Positions 33,357 through 42,338 of a stretch of DNA of 64,000 nucleotides are shown piece after piece (within the stretch, counting starts at the first letter, position 1; each line of letters starts with the position of its first letter). This stretch comes from Saprospiraceae bacterium. Lineage in GTDB: Bacteria > Bacteroidota > Bacteroidia > Chitinophagales > Saprospiraceae. The notes beneath the pieces are model-generated. The model was not told where the DNA came from. It was given only the letters and a program-made list of their open reading frames with translations, and did not search any database. The DNA lies in contig BQJU01000012.1 of NCBI GenBank assembly GCA_021604865.1, positions 1 through 64,000 of the forward strand, read 5' to 3'. Made by a program: the position numbers and the translations under genes.

Positions 33357-34421
33357 ATGAAAATCAAAAACCTGGAATGCTGGTCTAAAGATTTAAAACT
33401 GACGGAACCTTATACCATCGCTTATGAGACGATAGATACTAGCCCACATGTCTTTTTAAAACTACAAACAGAAAGTGGGTTGGTAGGCTGGGGATGTGCT
33501 GCGCCTGATCTGGAGGTAACCGGAGAGACTGCTGCCGGGGTTTTGGGGCATTTCCAACAAACGATTGAGCCCTACTTGCGCGGTAAATCTCCTTTTCAAT
33601 TTGCCCTGATTCTGGATGAACTCAGGACCTTGATTCCAGGCAATCCTTCTGCTCTGGCTATGGTAGATATGGCGCTGTATGATTTGGTTGGCAAAAAGGC
33701 TGGAGTTCCGCTTTACCAGTTGTTGGGAGGGTATCGCGACAGTATTCCAACCAGTATCACTATAGGTATTTTACCCGTTGCGGAAACGGTGGAAAAAGCC
33801 AGGCAATTTATCGCCTCAGGGTTTAAAATTTTGAAGATTAAGGGAGGCAGTAACCTGGAGCAGGATATTGAGAAAATTAGGAAAGTACGAGAAGCTGTTG
33901 GGGCTGGAATAGAATTGCGGTTTGATGCCAATCAAGGCTTTTCTGTTGAACAATCCGTCCAATTTATCCGTGCTACACAGCAGGCTGGAATAGAACTCCT
34001 GGAACAACCTACCGCTAAGGAAAATGAAAGCTTAATGGGGGAAGTCTCCCAGCGTGTGCAGGTACCGATTATGGCTGATGAGAGTCTGATGACGCTGAAG
34101 GATGTTTTTCGCCTGTCGAGCAACAACTATACCGACATGATCAACATCAAACTGATGAAAGTAGGGGGAATTACCGAAGGCATGCATATCAACTCTGTGG
34201 CCAAATCAGCGGGCATTGAGTCCATGGTAGGTTGTATGGATGAATCGGCTCTGGGCATTGCTGCCGGGTTGCATTTTGCACTCAGCCGCCCGAATATCCT
34301 CTACGCTGATCTCGACGGCCACTTTGATCTGGAGGACGATCCTTTTGCCGGTATGATACGGCTGAAGGAGGGCGTATTGTATCCCCCGGAATTGCCTGGG
34401 TTGGGCTGGAAGGGAGCGTAG
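33357..34421 (+). CDS. Dipeptide-epimerase-like enolase-superfamily enzyme
   Basis: 354 residues. The catalytic set of the muconate-lactonising/dipeptide-epimerase branch is visible: KIK at 160-162, metal ligands D190 (DANQG), E216 (EQP) and D241 (DES), and K265 in NIKLMKVGG. The DLDGHFDLEDDPF ending is typical of Ala-Glu epimerase-like members, including DgcA. Such enzymes epimerise the alpha carbon of dipeptides or N-acyl amino acids. It follows the PP-loop/creatininase fusion after 94 bp and probably works in the same pathway. Confidence 0.87.
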   Translation: MKIKNLECWSKDLKLTEPYTIAYETIDTSPHVFLKLQTESGLVGWGCAAPDLEVTGETAAGVLGHFQQTIEPYLRGKSPFQFALILDELRTLIPGNPSALAMVDMALYDLVGKKAGVPLYQLLGGYRDSIPTSITIGILPVAETVEKARQFIASGFKILKIKGGSNLEQDIEKIRKVREAVGAGIELRFDANQGFSVEQSVQFIRATQQAGIELLEQPTAKENESLMGEVSQRVQVPIMADESLMTLKDVFRLSSNNYTDMINIKLMKVGGITEGMHINSVAKSAGIESMVGCMDESALGIAAGLHFALSRPNILYADLDGHFDLEDDPFAGMIRLKEGVLYPPELPGLGWKGA

Positions 34422-34518
34422 GGGGCAAATGTTAAAGTCTCGTCAGGTTTGTAACTTTACCTTAAGGGCTTCATTATGAAGGCATCACAATTTGATAACC
34501 TTCTAAACCCAAGTAACC

Positions 34519-36273
34519 ATGAGGTATTTTCTACTATGTTGCGCCCTTCTCTCCGGGTTTCAATTATTCAGTCAGGAAAAGAAACAATTCAGCGTTTATT
34601 TTGCAACAGCTGAAGCGGATATTTCGGCTGAAGCCAGCACAGAATTGACCACTATTGCGGATTATTTGCAACAATTGAATGACTACATTTTGCTTATCGA
34701 AGCCCACACGGATGACCGGGGAAGTGAGGTTTATAATGAAGGTTTGGCGGATCGAAGAGCAGCAAGTGTCCGTCAATTTCTGGAAAAAAGAGGGCTACAG
34801 ATTGAAAAAACCACCGTACGCAGTTTTGGAGAACACAATCCTGCATTTCCCAATACAGACGATCAAACTCGTCAGGCCAACCGCCGGGTAGATATATTAG
34901 TCACAGCTACCGGCGCGCTAAATTCTCTGGATGAGGTGCTATCCCATTTGGGTAAAGGCAAGCAAGAGATTTTTACCTTTCAAGCAGATAAGGCTGTAAA
35001 AATAACAGCGGAGGGAGGGACAACCCTCTGGGTTGAAAGTAATTCCTTCCAATTTGCTGATGGTTCGGGTGCTCCGGAAGGCGAGATAGCGTTGAGCTTG
35101 CGCGAAGCATATAGTTATCAGGATATGCTTGCCGAAGGACTCGCAACAATGTCAGGCACAGAACTCTTAGAAACAGGAGGTATGCTGCGCCTGGAAGCTA
35201 GTGCTAATGGCCAGCCACTGGTTTTAAATTCCGATAAAGAAATCGCGATAGCCATGCCCACGGTGAATACTAAGGACGGCATGCAATTGTTTATGGGGAA
35301 TGCGGTTGCTGAAAACCGGCCAGTAGACTGGGTACCTACCGGCCAGCCTTTTGAATCGGCTCGTAAAGTCTCCTTAAAAATGCCCAGACGGCCAAAGATG
35401 CCAGCCAATCGCCACTTTGCCGTTCCATTTGAGGCTGATTTAAGAGATGAGCCACAGCCGCCAGTAGAACCTCGCGCACCTTATGAACCCTTTGAACCCA
35501 AACGCGAACAAATTAAATACCAGCCGGGACTTGTCAAACGGTTGTTGATGGGTAAAGCCAAAATAGAGGCCAAAGAAAACGAAATATTTAAGGCCAAAAT
35601 GGAGGAATACCAATTGAAGATGATTCGTTACCAGGAGCGCTTAGTAGAATATGATCAGCAATTGGCTAAGTATGAGCAGGCTAAAATCGATTTTCATAGT
35701 ATCCATGCTGATTGGCAAAATAAAGTATTGGACCAGTATAAAGACTTTTACGAAAGCGATTTTTACAAAGCCGAAAAAGGTAAACAAAGAGAATTCTATC
35801 AACAGCAATTGGTTATTTACCGTGAAAAAATGGCCGCATGGGAAGCGCTGCGTAAAGAAAAACTCAAAGCTTTTGAAGCCGCTTATGAAGAAATTGGTGC
35901 TACTGATGCCAAGTCTCTCAACTATTATTTCTATACCGTCAATCAAATGGGCTGGATCAATTGCGACCGCTTTTACAATGTTCCTATGGAGGACAAGTTG
36001 ATGGTTAGTATCGAAGATGCACCGGGTGATGAAAAAACGCTGATTATATTTCGGGATATGGCCAGTATGATTGAACCGGTAAAACAAGGAGATTTTTATC
36101 TTTCCAGCAATTTGCCAAAAGGACAGGCCATTACCATTATGAGTATTAAGTTGATCAATGGCCGTACGTATGTGGCCTTAAAGGATACGAAGGTAGGGGA
36201 GGAACCAGTCTATAAATTGAAGTATGAACCGGCTAGTTTGCGGGATATCAGGGAGGTGTTGAGCCGGGTATAA
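34519..36273 (+). CDS. OmpA-like envelope protein with the OmpA domain at the N-terminus
   Basis: 584 residues with a signal peptide (MRYFLLCCALLSGFQLFS). The OmpA peptidoglycan-binding domain is at residues about 24-130 (IEAHTDDRGSEVYNEGLADRRAASVRQFL...FGEHNPAFPNTDDQTRQANRRVDI), directly after the signal and not at the C-terminus as usual. A beta-rich domain follows, then a Pro-rich linker (about 305-330). A charged coiled coil spans about 345-460, and a terminal domain includes WINCDRFYNV. It probably tethers a structure to the cell wall. Confidence 0.8.
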   Translation: MRYFLLCCALLSGFQLFSQEKKQFSVYFATAEADISAEASTELTTIADYLQQLNDYILLIEAHTDDRGSEVYNEGLADRRAASVRQFLEKRGLQIEKTTVRSFGEHNPAFPNTDDQTRQANRRVDILVTATGALNSLDEVLSHLGKGKQEIFTFQADKAVKITAEGGTTLWVESNSFQFADGSGAPEGEIALSLREAYSYQDMLAEGLATMSGTELLETGGMLRLEASANGQPLVLNSDKEIAIAMPTVNTKDGMQLFMGNAVAENRPVDWVPTGQPFESARKVSLKMPRRPKMPANRHFAVPFEADLRDEPQPPVEPRAPYEPFEPKREQIKYQPGLVKRLLMGKAKIEAKENEIFKAKMEEYQLKMIRYQERLVEYDQQLAKYEQAKIDFHSIHADWQNKVLDQYKDFYESDFYKAEKGKQREFYQQQLVIYREKMAAWEALRKEKLKAFEAAYEEIGATDAKSLNYYFYTVNQMGWINCDRFYNVPMEDKLMVSIEDAPGDEKTLIIFRDMASMIEPVKQGDFYLSSNLPKGQAITIMSIKLINGRTYVALKDTKVGEEPVYKLKYEPASLRDIREVLSRV

Positions 36274-36928
36274 CATTGAGGAAAAGTCAATTAGTGATAG
36301 AAAATAGGCGTTCATCGCGGATTTTATTATAGCTATAGAGACCAGAAAATTTTGCTGAAAGTCACCTCAAATTTAGGAGGCAATTTTCCATTGCCTCCTA
36401 AATCTTGTAGGTGCTAACTTCAAATAGCCGAATCAAAACCATTGTGACTGCTTTTTTGTTGTTATCAAACCCCACCACCAGTCTCCTACCACCTAATTAG
36501 CCACTAAAAATGCACTCAGCGCGCGTGGGCTTCCGGCATAGGAGCATTGGCCGTTAAGAAAAAAGCGATAACCGTACTGCTCAAGAAGAAATACTGCTTG
36601 AGCTAAGACCAAGGAAAAAGCAGAAAGCCAAAAGACCAACAATCAAAAAAAATCAAGTCATCACAAAACATCAAAGCGAGTTTATTTCTTCCACCCATAA
36701 GGACCGCTTTTTTTAGGTCAATCCTCCAGCCGGAATGGTTTTTTTTTGCTTCGTTCGTAGGTTGAAGACACTCGGTTATTTAAAGCTCCAAATCTAAAAC
36801 CTACTTCCAAGGATCAAACAAAAGCCTTGACTAGGATAACTAACAAGCATCTCAGGTCAATAAAATAAGCCACTTAAATTTGAGACAACTTCGGGATGAA
36901 CGGTGTCTCTCTGATTGAGGTGCCATCA
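36274..36928. other. Non-coding region with a 14-bp perfect hairpin
   Basis: This 655-bp convergent gap contains a perfect inverted repeat, atttaggaggcaat (36371-36384) with attgcctcctaaat (36390-36403). It has a 5-nt loop and no T-run. I see no supported reading frame, RNA gene or further repeat in the remainder. Confidence 0.55.
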
Positions 36929-37669
36929 TCACACCTTAACCGGTTCCGCAATGTTTGGTGAGTTTTCGATATAGTCAACCAGGTCATCAAGATTCCAGGC
37001 ATTTTGTACAAGAAATGGGCCGATGGCGGTGCGTCGAAGTGCGGTCAAGTGAGCTCCACAGTTAACGGCTTTGCCAAAATCATGTGCCAGAGAACGGATG
37101 TAAGTACCCTTGCTGCATTTTACCAGAAAATCAATTTCAGGTAGTTCAATGCGGGTGAGGTCAAAATTGAATATTTCTACGGGCCGGGCCTTTACTTCTA
37201 CGACCTGCCCTTTTCGGGCCTTTTTGTAAAGCGGTTGACCATCCACTTTGATAGCAGAAAACATAGGAGGTAGCTGTTCGAGGTGGCCCAGGAATTTTTT
37301 GCGGGCATCCTCCAATAGGTCTGTCGTGAGGTGGTCTATAGGGAATGTCTCATCCACAGGAGTTTCTGTATCGAAAGAAGGGGTCGTTGCCCCCATCTTA
37401 AAAGTGCCCGTATAGATTTTGGGTAACCCCTGGAATTCACTCAGCTTTCGTGTAAGCGCCCCGGTACAGATAATCAGCAAACCAGTAGCCATTGGGTCGA
37501 GCGTTCCGGCATGTCCAACTTTGATTTTTTTGATGCCCAATCGATGTTTGATTCTGTAGCGGATTTTATTCACCACATCAAAAGAGGTCCAGGTTTTAGG
37601 TTTGTCAACGAGTAGGGTAGCTCCTGTTTGAAAGTTGTATCGCGGGAGAGGAATATCTTCTGCGTTCAT
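36929..37669 (-). CDS. truB: tRNA pseudouridine-55 synthase
   Basis: 246 residues with the TruB catalytic motif GHAGTLDPMATG (D58) and the flanking LLVDKPKTWTSFDVVNKIR, FMSAIKVDGQPLY-like (MFSAIKVDGQPLYKKARKG) and KCSKGTYIRSLAHD blocks. It makes pseudouridine 55 in the T-loop of tRNAs. Last gene of the conserved ftsX-DUF3098-uppP-truB minus-strand cluster, 21 bp after uppP. Confidence 0.95.
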   Translation of the reverse strand: MNAEDIPLPRYNFQTGATLLVDKPKTWTSFDVVNKIRYRIKHRLGIKKIKVGHAGTLDPMATGLLIICTGALTRKLSEFQGLPKIYTGTFKMGATTPSFDTETPVDETFPIDHLTTDLLEDARKKFLGHLEQLPPMFSAIKVDGQPLYKKARKGQVVEVKARPVEIFNFDLTRIELPEIDFLVKCSKGTYIRSLAHDFGKAVNCGAHLTALRRTAIGPFLVQNAWNLDDLVDYIENSPNIAEPVKV

Positions 37670-37690
37670 GTTTTTACCTTTGTTGAGGTA

Positions 37691-38485
37691 TTATTTTAAT
37701 ACCCAAAATACAATCACTAATGTCGCAACAATAAAACAATATATGGAAAAATAGGTTAATTTACTACTTTTTACGAGGCGGATCATCCAGACACAGGCTA
37801 GTGCACCAGTGGTAAAAGCGGCACAAAAACCAGCAATTAAGGGCATCCAGCCAATCGCCATCTGGGTCATATCACCATCCATAATATCTTTAGCCATTTT
37901 ACCGAGAATGAGTGGCACAACCATCAAAAAAGAAAAACGAGCGGCGCGTTCGCGATCAATGCCCAATAATACGGAAGTAGAAATGGTGGCTCCTGAGCGA
38001 GAAATACCAGGAAGGATAGCAATAGCTTGTGCAATGCCAATCAACAAGGCATTGCCAAATCCCACTTTTTTATCCGTCTGTTTGGCACGGTCGGCCAGGT
38101 AAAGCAAAATCCCGGTTATGATAAGCATCAATGCGACCAACAGAATTTGACGGTCAAAGAGTTGTTCGAGTTGTTTTTCGAAGATTAAACCTACCAGTGC
38201 TGCCGGGATCATGGAGACGACTATCTTCAAAGAAAAGGCGGTCTCTTCATTCCATTTAAACTGAAAAAGACCTCGAAATATTTGCAGGATATCTTTCCAA
38301 AAAACCACAATGGTGCTCAAGGCTGTGGCAGCGTGCAAACTAACGGTCATCAACATGCTTTCTGAGGCCAAACTTTTATCGCCCAGAAAAAATTTTGCCA
38401 ATTCAAGATGCCCACTACTGCTCACGGGTAAAAATTCCGTCAATCCTTGGATAATACCTAGAATGATGGCTTCAAATAAACTCAT
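37691..38485 (-). CDS. uppP: Undecaprenyl-diphosphatase
   Basis: 264 residues with multiple membrane helices and the UppP/BacA motifs GLTEFLPVSSSGHLEL near the N-terminus and PGISRSGATIST. It recycles undecaprenyl diphosphate to the monophosphate for cell-wall synthesis at the membrane. It sits 19 bp after the DUF3098 gene in a cell-envelope operon. Confidence 0.95.
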   Translation of the reverse strand: MSLFEAIILGIIQGLTEFLPVSSSGHLELAKFFLGDKSLASESMLMTVSLHAATALSTIVVFWKDILQIFRGLFQFKWNEETAFSLKIVVSMIPAALVGLIFEKQLEQLFDRQILLVALMLIITGILLYLADRAKQTDKKVGFGNALLIGIAQAIAILPGISRSGATISTSVLLGIDRERAARFSFLMVVPLILGKMAKDIMDGDMTQMAIGWMPLIAGFCAAFTTGALACVWMIRLVKSSKLTYFSIYCFIVATLVIVFWVLK

Positions 38486-38504
38486 TATCTCGTTTTACGA
38501 AGTG

Positions 38505-38822
38505 CTATTTTTTCAGAATGGCGTAGATCTCCACACCAAGTCCCGCAATAATAACAATAGGAGCAATCAACGTACGCCGGGTACTATAAATGATGTTCTC
38601 ATCCCAAACGTCAGGGTTAGGCATAGCACCGCCAGTCATCAGCAACATACCAATGAACACTAGAGCAGCTCCAATACCCATCCATATATAAGTCTCCTGA
38701 CCAAAAACCATTTCCCGGGCAGGCGCACTATTGGTGCTGGTACGCGATCTGGAAACCGTTGGTTGGGTTTTCTTTTGGGTAACAACCACTACTTTTTTCT
38801 TTGCAGGTTTATTTTTACTCAT
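38505..38822 (-). CDS. DUF3098 small membrane protein
   Basis: 105 residues: a Lys-rich N-terminal tail (KPAKKKVVVVTQKK), then two membrane helices (YIWMGIGAALVFIGMLLM and a second near the C-terminus). This is the DUF3098 family, found in Bacteroidota next to ftsX and uppP. Function unknown; location suggests a role in division or envelope synthesis. Confidence 0.82.
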   Translation of the reverse strand: MSKNKPAKKKVVVVTQKKTQPTVSRSRTSTNSAPAREMVFGQETYIWMGIGAALVFIGMLLMTGGAMPNPDVWDENIIYSTRRTLIAPIVIIAGLGVEIYAILKK

Positions 38823-38836
38823 TTTTGATTGATTGA

Positions 38837-39715
38837 TTAATACAAATCGTCAACTCTCAGTTTGAGGTATTTTTTGACAACATAATAAGTGCTGAGTACA
38901 CTAATCACCACGCCTATCAAACTCAAAACGCCGAATAAAAGTGTAATAAGTCCCCAGTCTTGTACGGTTTTCAGATCAGGTAGTATATTCCGCATCCACA
39001 ATAAGATTAACGTCAGACTTCCGCAGGCAATTGCCGCGCTGACCAATCCATGTTGAAGGGAACGGATCAGGTATGGCCGGCTAATGAATTCCCAGGAAGC
39101 CCCTACCAATTCCATGTTTTTTATCAGAAAACGGTTGGCATAAAGTGCCAGCCGGATCGTATTATGAATCAAAGTTACGGCTACAATCAGAAAAAACAGG
39201 CCGATAGCCAAGGCCAGAAAACCTATTTTTTTGACATTGCCTGCTATATCGCCTACCAGATTTTCCTGGTAATAAACATCTTTAACCAACTCCTGAGTCT
39301 GTAGTAGATCCCGGATTTGGGCAAGGCTGTCCGGGTTCATTTGTGCGGCCCTTACGTTAAACGTAATCACATCGTAAAGAGGGTTTGGGAGATCCAGTTT
39401 CAAAAAATCCTCACCAAAATCCTCACTCATAAATTGTGCCGCTTCTTTTTTACTGGTAAAGGTTACGGTGCCGGGTTTTGTAAACCTCTTTTCAGCGATG
39501 AATGTTTGCAGTTGTTCCACCTTGGCGAATTCTACATTATCCTGAAGTTCCACCATAAGTATTACCTTTTCTTTAAAGGCAGTGACTAACCTTTGGGCTT
39601 GCAGAATAATCAGGCCAAAAAATCCCAATAGAAACAATACCAGAGCCACGCTAATGATAGCATAAAAATAGTTTGGCCTGGTCCGTACGCTCTCCCTTTC
39701 GTGACTTTTCGACAT
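38837..39715 (-). CDS. ftsX: Cell division protein FtsX
   Basis: About 292 residues from MSKSHERESVRTRPNYFY; a longer frame to 39775 runs into the repeat element and is unlikely. The FtsX layout is clear: one N-terminal membrane helix, an extracytoplasmic domain (KVILMVELQDNVEF...VKDVYYQENLV), and three C-terminal helices. It normally works with the ATPase FtsE (not in this window) to activate peptidoglycan hydrolases. First gene of the four-gene minus-strand operon. Confidence 0.92.
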   Translation of the reverse strand: MSKSHERESVRTRPNYFYAIISVALVLFLLGFFGLIILQAQRLVTAFKEKVILMVELQDNVEFAKVEQLQTFIAEKRFTKPGTVTFTSKKEAAQFMSEDFGEDFLKLDLPNPLYDVITFNVRAAQMNPDSLAQIRDLLQTQELVKDVYYQENLVGDIAGNVKKIGFLALAIGLFFLIVAVTLIHNTIRLALYANRFLIKNMELVGASWEFISRPYLIRSLQHGLVSAAIACGSLTLILLWMRNILPDLKTVQDWGLITLLFGVLSLIGVVISVLSTYYVVKKYLKLRVDDLY

Positions 39716-39742
39716 TCTTATTTTTAATAAATGCTTATTCAA

Positions 39743-39785
39743 AGCACTTGTTTGCAACTCAAAGTTGGCCTCCAAACAAGTTTTA
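39743..39785. repeat. Short inverted-repeat element copy
   Basis: gcacttgtttgcaact and ggcctccaaacaagttt are diverged element ends separated by only a few bases, giving a hairpin-sized copy. It lies between the ftsX operon and the exported protein at 39913, which are divergent. Confidence 0.5.
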
Positions 39786-39912
39786 AGCTCAATTGAGGGG
39801 CAAAAATACCAATAAGACCGAAATTAGCCACTACTTTTGGCGATAAATCGGTAACTGTTTACGTTTAGGTAATTGGAGAAAACTAACTATTCGATTTTAA
39901 AACTCTTTAGCG

Positions 39913-40494
39913 ATGCTTAGAAAATGCTTTTTGTGCCTGGTATTTTTAATAGGTTTTGTGGCTTCTCAAGGACAATTTATTTACCTGAACAATGCCTCTT
40001 TTGAAGGAGAACCGCAAGATGCCACGGTCCCCGTTGGGTGGTTTCCCTGTGAAATAGGCACCACCCCGGATATCCTTCCAGGGCCTTGGGGTATCCACAT
40101 GGAATCATCTGATGGCGATACCTTCCTTGGCCTAATAACCCGGGAAGATGGAAGCTGGGAAAGTATAACCCAACGGTTTAAGACTGCTCTGAATCCTGCA
40201 GATTGTTACAGTTTTACAATCGATCTGGCCCATTCCCCCAATTATGCAGGCTACAACAGCCCCCTAAAGGTCAGAATATGGGCCGGTCAATCCAAGTGTA
40301 ACAAAGAACAGTTGTTGCTGGAGACGGACTTTATTAAAAATGTAGACTGGAAAACCTTTGAAGTAAAATTTAAACCAAAAAAATGGTTTAACTATATTGT
40401 GATTGAAGCGCATTATAGCGACAATCCTACTTCGGTCAAGGGCAACGTAATTTTGGATAATATTTCACCCATCAAAATTTGCCCCAGAGCATAA
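39913..40494 (+). CDS. Exported jelly-roll-like protein
   Basis: 193 residues with a signal peptide (MLRKCFLCLVFLIGFVASQGQ). The mature part begins with the NASFEGEPQD...PVGWFPC pattern of carbohydrate-binding-like beta-sandwich domains common in Bacteroidota, and ends with KGNVILDNISPIKIC. In relatives this module precedes other domains, but here it stands alone without a sorting signal. A sugar-binding role is only a guess. Confidence 0.7.
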   Translation: MLRKCFLCLVFLIGFVASQGQFIYLNNASFEGEPQDATVPVGWFPCEIGTTPDILPGPWGIHMESSDGDTFLGLITREDGSWESITQRFKTALNPADCYSFTIDLAHSPNYAGYNSPLKVRIWAGQSKCNKEQLLLETDFIKNVDWKTFEVKFKPKKWFNYIVIEAHYSDNPTSVKGNVILDNISPIKICPRA

Positions 40495-40570
40495 GTGCTT
40501 GTTTGGAAGTCGGATGACAGAAGTACCGGCCGCTTGATTTATCAGGAAAATCGCCAGATAGATCAAGCCG
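40493..40570. repeat. Single element end and adjacent hairpin
   Basis: 40493-40513 (aagtgcttgtttggaagtc) is one end of the repeat family, overlapping the upstream stop codon. The opposite end is missing. About 20 bp further, cttgatttatc (40533-40543) pairs with gatagatcaag (40557-40567), with one wobble, and could end transcription of the gene before it. Confidence 0.45.
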
Positions 40571-40606
40571 CCATTATTGTTATTATTAAAAAAGAAATAT
40601 TTGTTC

Positions 40607-41224
40607 ATGAAAATTTTTATCTACTCATTAGTAATTGCTTCATTATTAGTATCTTGCCAGTCAGATAGTAGTGAATCTGTGAATGAAACTGAAGCACCAG
40701 CTTCCAATGTGCAAAGCCAACAAAAAAGGGAAACTCCAGCAGGAGAAGACGAGCAAAAAAAAGTAGTGCCGGGAGAATCATCCAAACTGGAAGCCAGTAA
40801 TGACCAGTTTACCCTGATGGTTGGAGAGGGCAGTGCGAAAACAGGTGAGCCTATTTGTCTGGATGTTTCGGCTGCTAATTTTAAGGACATGATTTCCATG
40901 CAATACTCTTTCCGCTGGAATCCAGAATTGTTAAAGTTAAATGGTGTAGAGCAATTTCAATTGCCGGGACTAGAGGCTTCTAATTTTGGACTCCACCGTA
41001 TTGCTGAAGGGATTCTCACCTTTGTGTGGATCAAGGAGGACCTAAAGGGAGTCAACCGTGAAAATGGGGCTTCTCTTTTTCAATTGTGTTTTACCGTTTT
41101 AGGGGGCGCTGGTGAGGAAGCTACTGTAAGAATTTGGGATAGCCCGACAGCTTTCGAAGCAGTGAATGAAAGGGAAGAATTACAACCCTATCATACCAAG
41201 AAGGGCAAGGTGGTAATTCAGTAG
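40607..41224 (+). CDS. Lipoprotein with a cohesin-like domain
   Basis: About 205 residues from MKIFIYSLVIASLLVSC (lipobox Cys17); an ATG at 40577 is in frame but gives a poorer signal. A low-complexity Ser/Glu/Gln linker (residues about 18-65) leads to a cohesin-like beta-sandwich. Its signatures are GEPICLDVSAANFKDMISMQYSFRWNPELLKLNGV, LTFVWIKEDL and LFQLCFTVLG. Cohesins bind dockerins; a dockerin-like segment is present in the secreted protease at 55561-57477, but a direct pairing is unproven. Confidence 0.75.
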   Translation: MKIFIYSLVIASLLVSCQSDSSESVNETEAPASNVQSQQKRETPAGEDEQKKVVPGESSKLEASNDQFTLMVGEGSAKTGEPICLDVSAANFKDMISMQYSFRWNPELLKLNGVEQFQLPGLEASNFGLHRIAEGILTFVWIKEDLKGVNRENGASLFQLCFTVLGGAGEEATVRIWDSPTAFEAVNEREELQPYHTKKGKVVIQ

Positions 41225-41241
41225 CGGACTTCTTTATATTC

Positions 41242-41287
41242 AAAATAGAAACCGGCATTGGACAACTCCAATGCCGGTTTCTATTTT
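41242..41287. terminator. Bidirectional terminator, 21-bp perfect stem
   Basis: 41242-41262 and 41267-41287 are perfect reverse complements with a 4-nt loop (caac). The A-rich left and T-rich right edges make it usable on both strands, for the cohesin-like gene and the convergent rlpA. Confidence 0.85.
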
Positions 41288-41306
41288 ATCCTAAATGAAG
41301 ATGATA

Positions 41307-42197
41307 TTAATAAGTAATCTCACTTAGGTTGACTACAAAGCCTTTGATTTTATGTTTTTTGCTTAGGCTATTCTGGTAGTTTTTGGCCGAGCTTTCATCA
41401 TCAAATGGGCCTAGGATGATCTTATAAATGGATTGACTATTTCCTTTTTCAATACTCAGCAGGATGTTGTCAAACCATTTGGCTTGAAGATCAGCTACTT
41501 GTTTGAGCACGTTTTCATAATTGCTCAAAGAGGCAACCTGAACGCCAAAATCTCCCTTGCCTGGTTTTTCCAATTGGATTTTATAAAGGCCATAATCTGC
41601 GAAGTCCTTACCTACTAATCTGGCAGAAGCAGTCTTAGGTTTATCATCAGCTTTTGAGGTGCTCTTTACTGACTTTGCTGTTTCTTTTTCAACTACTTTT
41701 TCCTTTACCGGGCTTGTCGTTTTAGTCGTTGAAGATTTAGGCTCAACAACATCAAAAGACTGTGGGGTTGATCTTTCTGCTGTAGCAACCGGCTCACTAG
41801 CTCTTTGGTCTTGGCGAGTAGTGTTACTGACTACTTCAACTTTTACCTCAGCAAGACCATCTTTGGTCAGGCCAATTTTGTCAGCGGCAGCCCCGGAGAG
41901 GTCAACGACTCTTCCTTTTACAAATGGCCCTTTGTCTGTAACCTTTACAGTGACTGATTTTTTATTATCCAGGCGGGTAACACGTAACATGGTTCCGTAA
42001 GGATGTCTTTTGTGGGCAGCGGTTAATTTTTTCGGATCATAAGTATCACCGTAAGCAGTTTGGCGACCTGCAAAATCATCAGAATACAGAGAGGCAATAC
42101 CATATTCTACCTTGCTATCGTCATTCTGCGCGTTCAAAGTTGTGGCTCCTAAAGCACAAAAAAGGCTCAGTACCAGGATGCTAAAGAAATTTTTCAT
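41307..42197 (-). CDS. rlpA: RlpA-like septal lytic transglycosylase with SPOR domain
   Basis: 296 residues: signal peptide (FSILVLSLFCALGATTLNAQ) and a double-psi beta-barrel RlpA domain (GIASLYSDDFAGRQTAYGD...HPYGTMLRVTRLDNKKSVTVKVTDKGPF...VVDLSGAAADKIGL). A Ser/Thr/Lys-rich linker and a C-terminal SPOR domain (about 215-296, GDFGVQVASLSNYENVLKQV) complete it. RlpA cleaves denuded peptidoglycan strands at the septum; SPOR targets them. The gene follows a LysE-type exporter gene on the same strand after about 140 bp. Confidence 0.88.
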   Translation of the reverse strand: MKNFFSILVLSLFCALGATTLNAQNDDSKVEYGIASLYSDDFAGRQTAYGDTYDPKKLTAAHKRHPYGTMLRVTRLDNKKSVTVKVTDKGPFVKGRVVDLSGAAADKIGLTKDGLAEVKVEVVSNTTRQDQRASEPVATAERSTPQSFDVVEPKSSTTKTTSPVKEKVVEKETAKSVKSTSKADDKPKTASARLVGKDFADYGLYKIQLEKPGKGDFGVQVASLSNYENVLKQVADLQAKWFDNILLSIEKGNSQSIYKIILGPFDDESSAKNYQNSLSKKHKIKGFVVNLSEITY

Positions 42198-42338
42198 AAT
42201 AAATCGTTTTTGGTTGCGTGCTCAATATACCTATAAATCACATATTGTACAATGATCACCGATTTTGGTCCTTTTTATAATTGAAGGTTGCGCCCCATTT
42301 TTTGCCTTTTTCAAGCGGCGAAACAGTTGGCTCCATTT

